Assembly: GCA_031278395.1 (NCBI GenBank) | Contig: JAITKM010000007.1 | Span: 237,963 to 301,962, forward strand | DNA length: 64,000 nucleotides | Source: Deltaproteobacteria bacterium | GTDB taxonomy: Bacteria > Bdellovibrionota_C > UBA2361 > SZUA-149 > JAITKM01 | Reading direction: 5' to 3' | Shown: positions 62,993 through 64,000 of the stretch, one piece after another | Numbering within the stretch: position 1 is the first letter of the stretch | How the letters are laid out: every line of letters starts with the position of its first letter | Translations under genes and position numbers: made by a program | The notes under the pieces: model-generated | Told to the model about the DNA's origin: nothing | What the model saw: the letters and a program-made list of their open reading frames with translations, nothing else | The model's database searches: none

Positions 62993-64000
62993 TTAAAAAT
63001 CTTTAATTAGTTTTTCTAGATCATCTAGTTCTTTTTGCTCATTTTTAACTTCATTATATTTTATAAATAACCTGGTATAAAAATCATTATCTGTTTCTTC
63101 TGTAAATCTTGCGGCAGCTACAGCATTCTTAATATTTTCTTTGCTGGTAATGCCTTCCTTAAGAAAATCCATCATTTCGCTAGCATTATTAATTGTGGCA
63201 CCTGCCTCAAATATATTTTTGGCAATCTGATAAAGCAGATCATTTTTTGTATTTATGGCTTCTATTGGATTATTTTTTATTTGTTCTTGTGCTTCAAGAT
63301 AATTTTTACCGCGGCGTATATAAGTATCTCTTGCTTGTTCGTCTAACCAAACATTTTTTTCATCGTTAATTATAGACTCTGGTATCTCTTTTATTTTCTT
63401 AAAATAAAAGTATTCGTTTTCAGGGACAACGAGGACGCCTTGAGATGCGTCTTTTATTACGTAAAGTGTACCGTTATTTAAAAAGCTACGACTGCCTTTT
63501 AGAAGCATAGATTCATAATTATCTTTATCATATTGAATTTTAATATAGGAAATACTGCCAGATAATCCTGTTTCTATTAAGCTATGCTCTCCGTTTAGCA
63601 TATCGAGTTCAAATTTTTTACTCACTAAGAGTGAAAGATTATCTTTTAAATTTTGCAAAGCGTTTCCTTGTAAAACGGATTTTCCTACTGCGATAACTCC
63701 TTTACTAATATAAGTAGCATCTTCCTTCAATGTTCCTGCATTTCCTTCCAATGTTCTTCTGACAACGTGATCCGCTACTCCTCCAACGATGGTATCGAGT
63801 CCAATCTTACGAAATGTTCCCCCAACTACATGCTTCACGAATGGAATTTTTGAAGCGCCCATAATAACCGGTTCTCCGATAATCATACCGGCAGTTGCGG
63901 AAGCATTATCTATTGCTTTATGTTTTATTTTTTCGCTGGAATTTTCTACTATTTCGTTAAAATCTCCACCGTTTGCATAATCAACAGCACCACGACCAGC
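62993..64000 (-). CDS. Hypothetical protein, N-terminus cut by window edge
   Basis: The minus-strand frame is open from the stop at 62993 to the window end, so an internal ATG at 63886 is probably not the true start; 38 further codons (beginning AGRGAVDYANGGDFNEIVEN) are in frame. The visible part has a glycine-rich start with AGMIIGEPVIMGASKIPF, then a region of strands (ISYIKIQYDKDNYESMLLKG, TLYVIKDASQGVLVVPENEY) and a helical C-terminus. The glycine-rich run loosely resembles the mid-part of the 1585-residue protein (VAGNFDLSKSIADNAVEGLA). First visible gene of the operon that ends at 60003. Confidence 0.65.
   Translation of the reverse strand, partial: AGRGAVDYANGGDFNEIVENSSEKIKHKAIDNASATAGMIIGEPVIMGASKIPFVKHVVGGTFRKIGLDTIVGGVADHVVRRTLEGNAGTLKEDATYISKGVIAVGKSVLQGNALQNLKDNLSLLVSKKFELDMLNGEHSLIETGLSGSISYIKIQYDKDNYESMLLKGSRSFLNNGTLYVIKDASQGVLVVPENEYFYFKKIKEIPESIINDEKNVWLDEQARDTYIRRGKNYLEAQEQIKNNPIEAINTKNDLLYQIAKNIFEAGATINNASEMMDFLKEGITSKENIKNAVAAARFTEETDNDFYTRLFIKYNEVKNEQKELDDLEKLIKDF

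Noticed and set aside
63886-63888. Internal ATG as start of the last minus-strand gene
   Set aside because: The frame stays open for 38 more codons to the window edge with sensible protein sequence, so the gene is treated as partial.

Overview
This is a low-GC (by eye about one third G+C), gene-dense stretch from a flagellated Gram-negative bacterium. Evidence for that type of cell is the flagellar basal-body and hook genes, a TolC/MacA-type efflux pair, a NuoH subunit, FtsK, an NtrC-type sigma-54 activator and a cysteine-spaced lipoprotein of a style common in the old deltaproteobacteria. A Bdellovibrionota or deltaproteobacteria-like lineage is my best guess, but no rRNA is present and I hold this loosely.

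Layout. 1-2458: efflux adaptor (runs off the left edge) and TolC. 2791-10169: flagellar operon flgB-flgC-fliE-fliF-fliG-fliH-fliI-fliJ and a MotE-like gene, behind a good sigma-54 promoter candidate. 10225-13053 (minus): a FliK-like protein and a REC-HisKA protein without an ATPase domain. 13190-15581: small lipoprotein, prfA and a solitary nuoH. 15747-18257: a TadE-like pilin protein and a TrbC-like protein broken at an A10 tract. 18731-22415: glycosyltransferase, tRNA-Gly(CCC), NtrC-type regulator, prepilin peptidase. 22530-25689: four-gene membrane module of unknown function. 25789-30165: dusB, a MITE, a partial dusB copy, an ABC ATPase and a Ski2-like helicase split into two ORFs. 30455-35120: glucokinase, CheX-like protein, serpin, REP-associated transposase. 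35121-44730: ftsK, phosphatase, rarA, a chemoreceptor, LOG-family protein, prohibitin-family protein and a small exported protein. 44970-49727: a 1585-residue protein with eleven 21-residue repeats. 50251-54303 (minus): fliK-flgD-flgE, with a second sigma-54 promoter candidate. 54479-55269: array of palindromic repeats. 55290-59752: AlkD-like protein, MscS-type channel and a pair of M16 peptidases. 60003-64000 (minus): unrecognised operon ending in a VirB2-like pilin; its first gene runs off the right edge.

How the parts work together. The two flagellar loci supply the rod, MS ring, switch, export ATPase and hook functions; the NtrC-type regulator is a plausible activator of both sigma-54 promoters. 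A chemoreceptor and a CheX-like phosphatase add chemotaxis functions. The prepilin peptidase and the TadE-like protein could belong to one pilus system.

The most striking signal is a mobile-repeat system. Palindromic elements ending in CTGGTATGGGGTTACTTT are scattered through the window (three of about 115-128 bp, three of exactly 201 bp, several solo ends). A REP-associated HUH/Y1 transposase lies between copies of the same motif. These elements have reshaped genes: one supplies the C-terminus of the 1585-residue protein, and another abuts a dusB fragment that supplies the start codon of the ABC ATPase. A second, much shorter repeat sits exactly at stop/start junctions between cistrons and also lies at the break in the split helicase.
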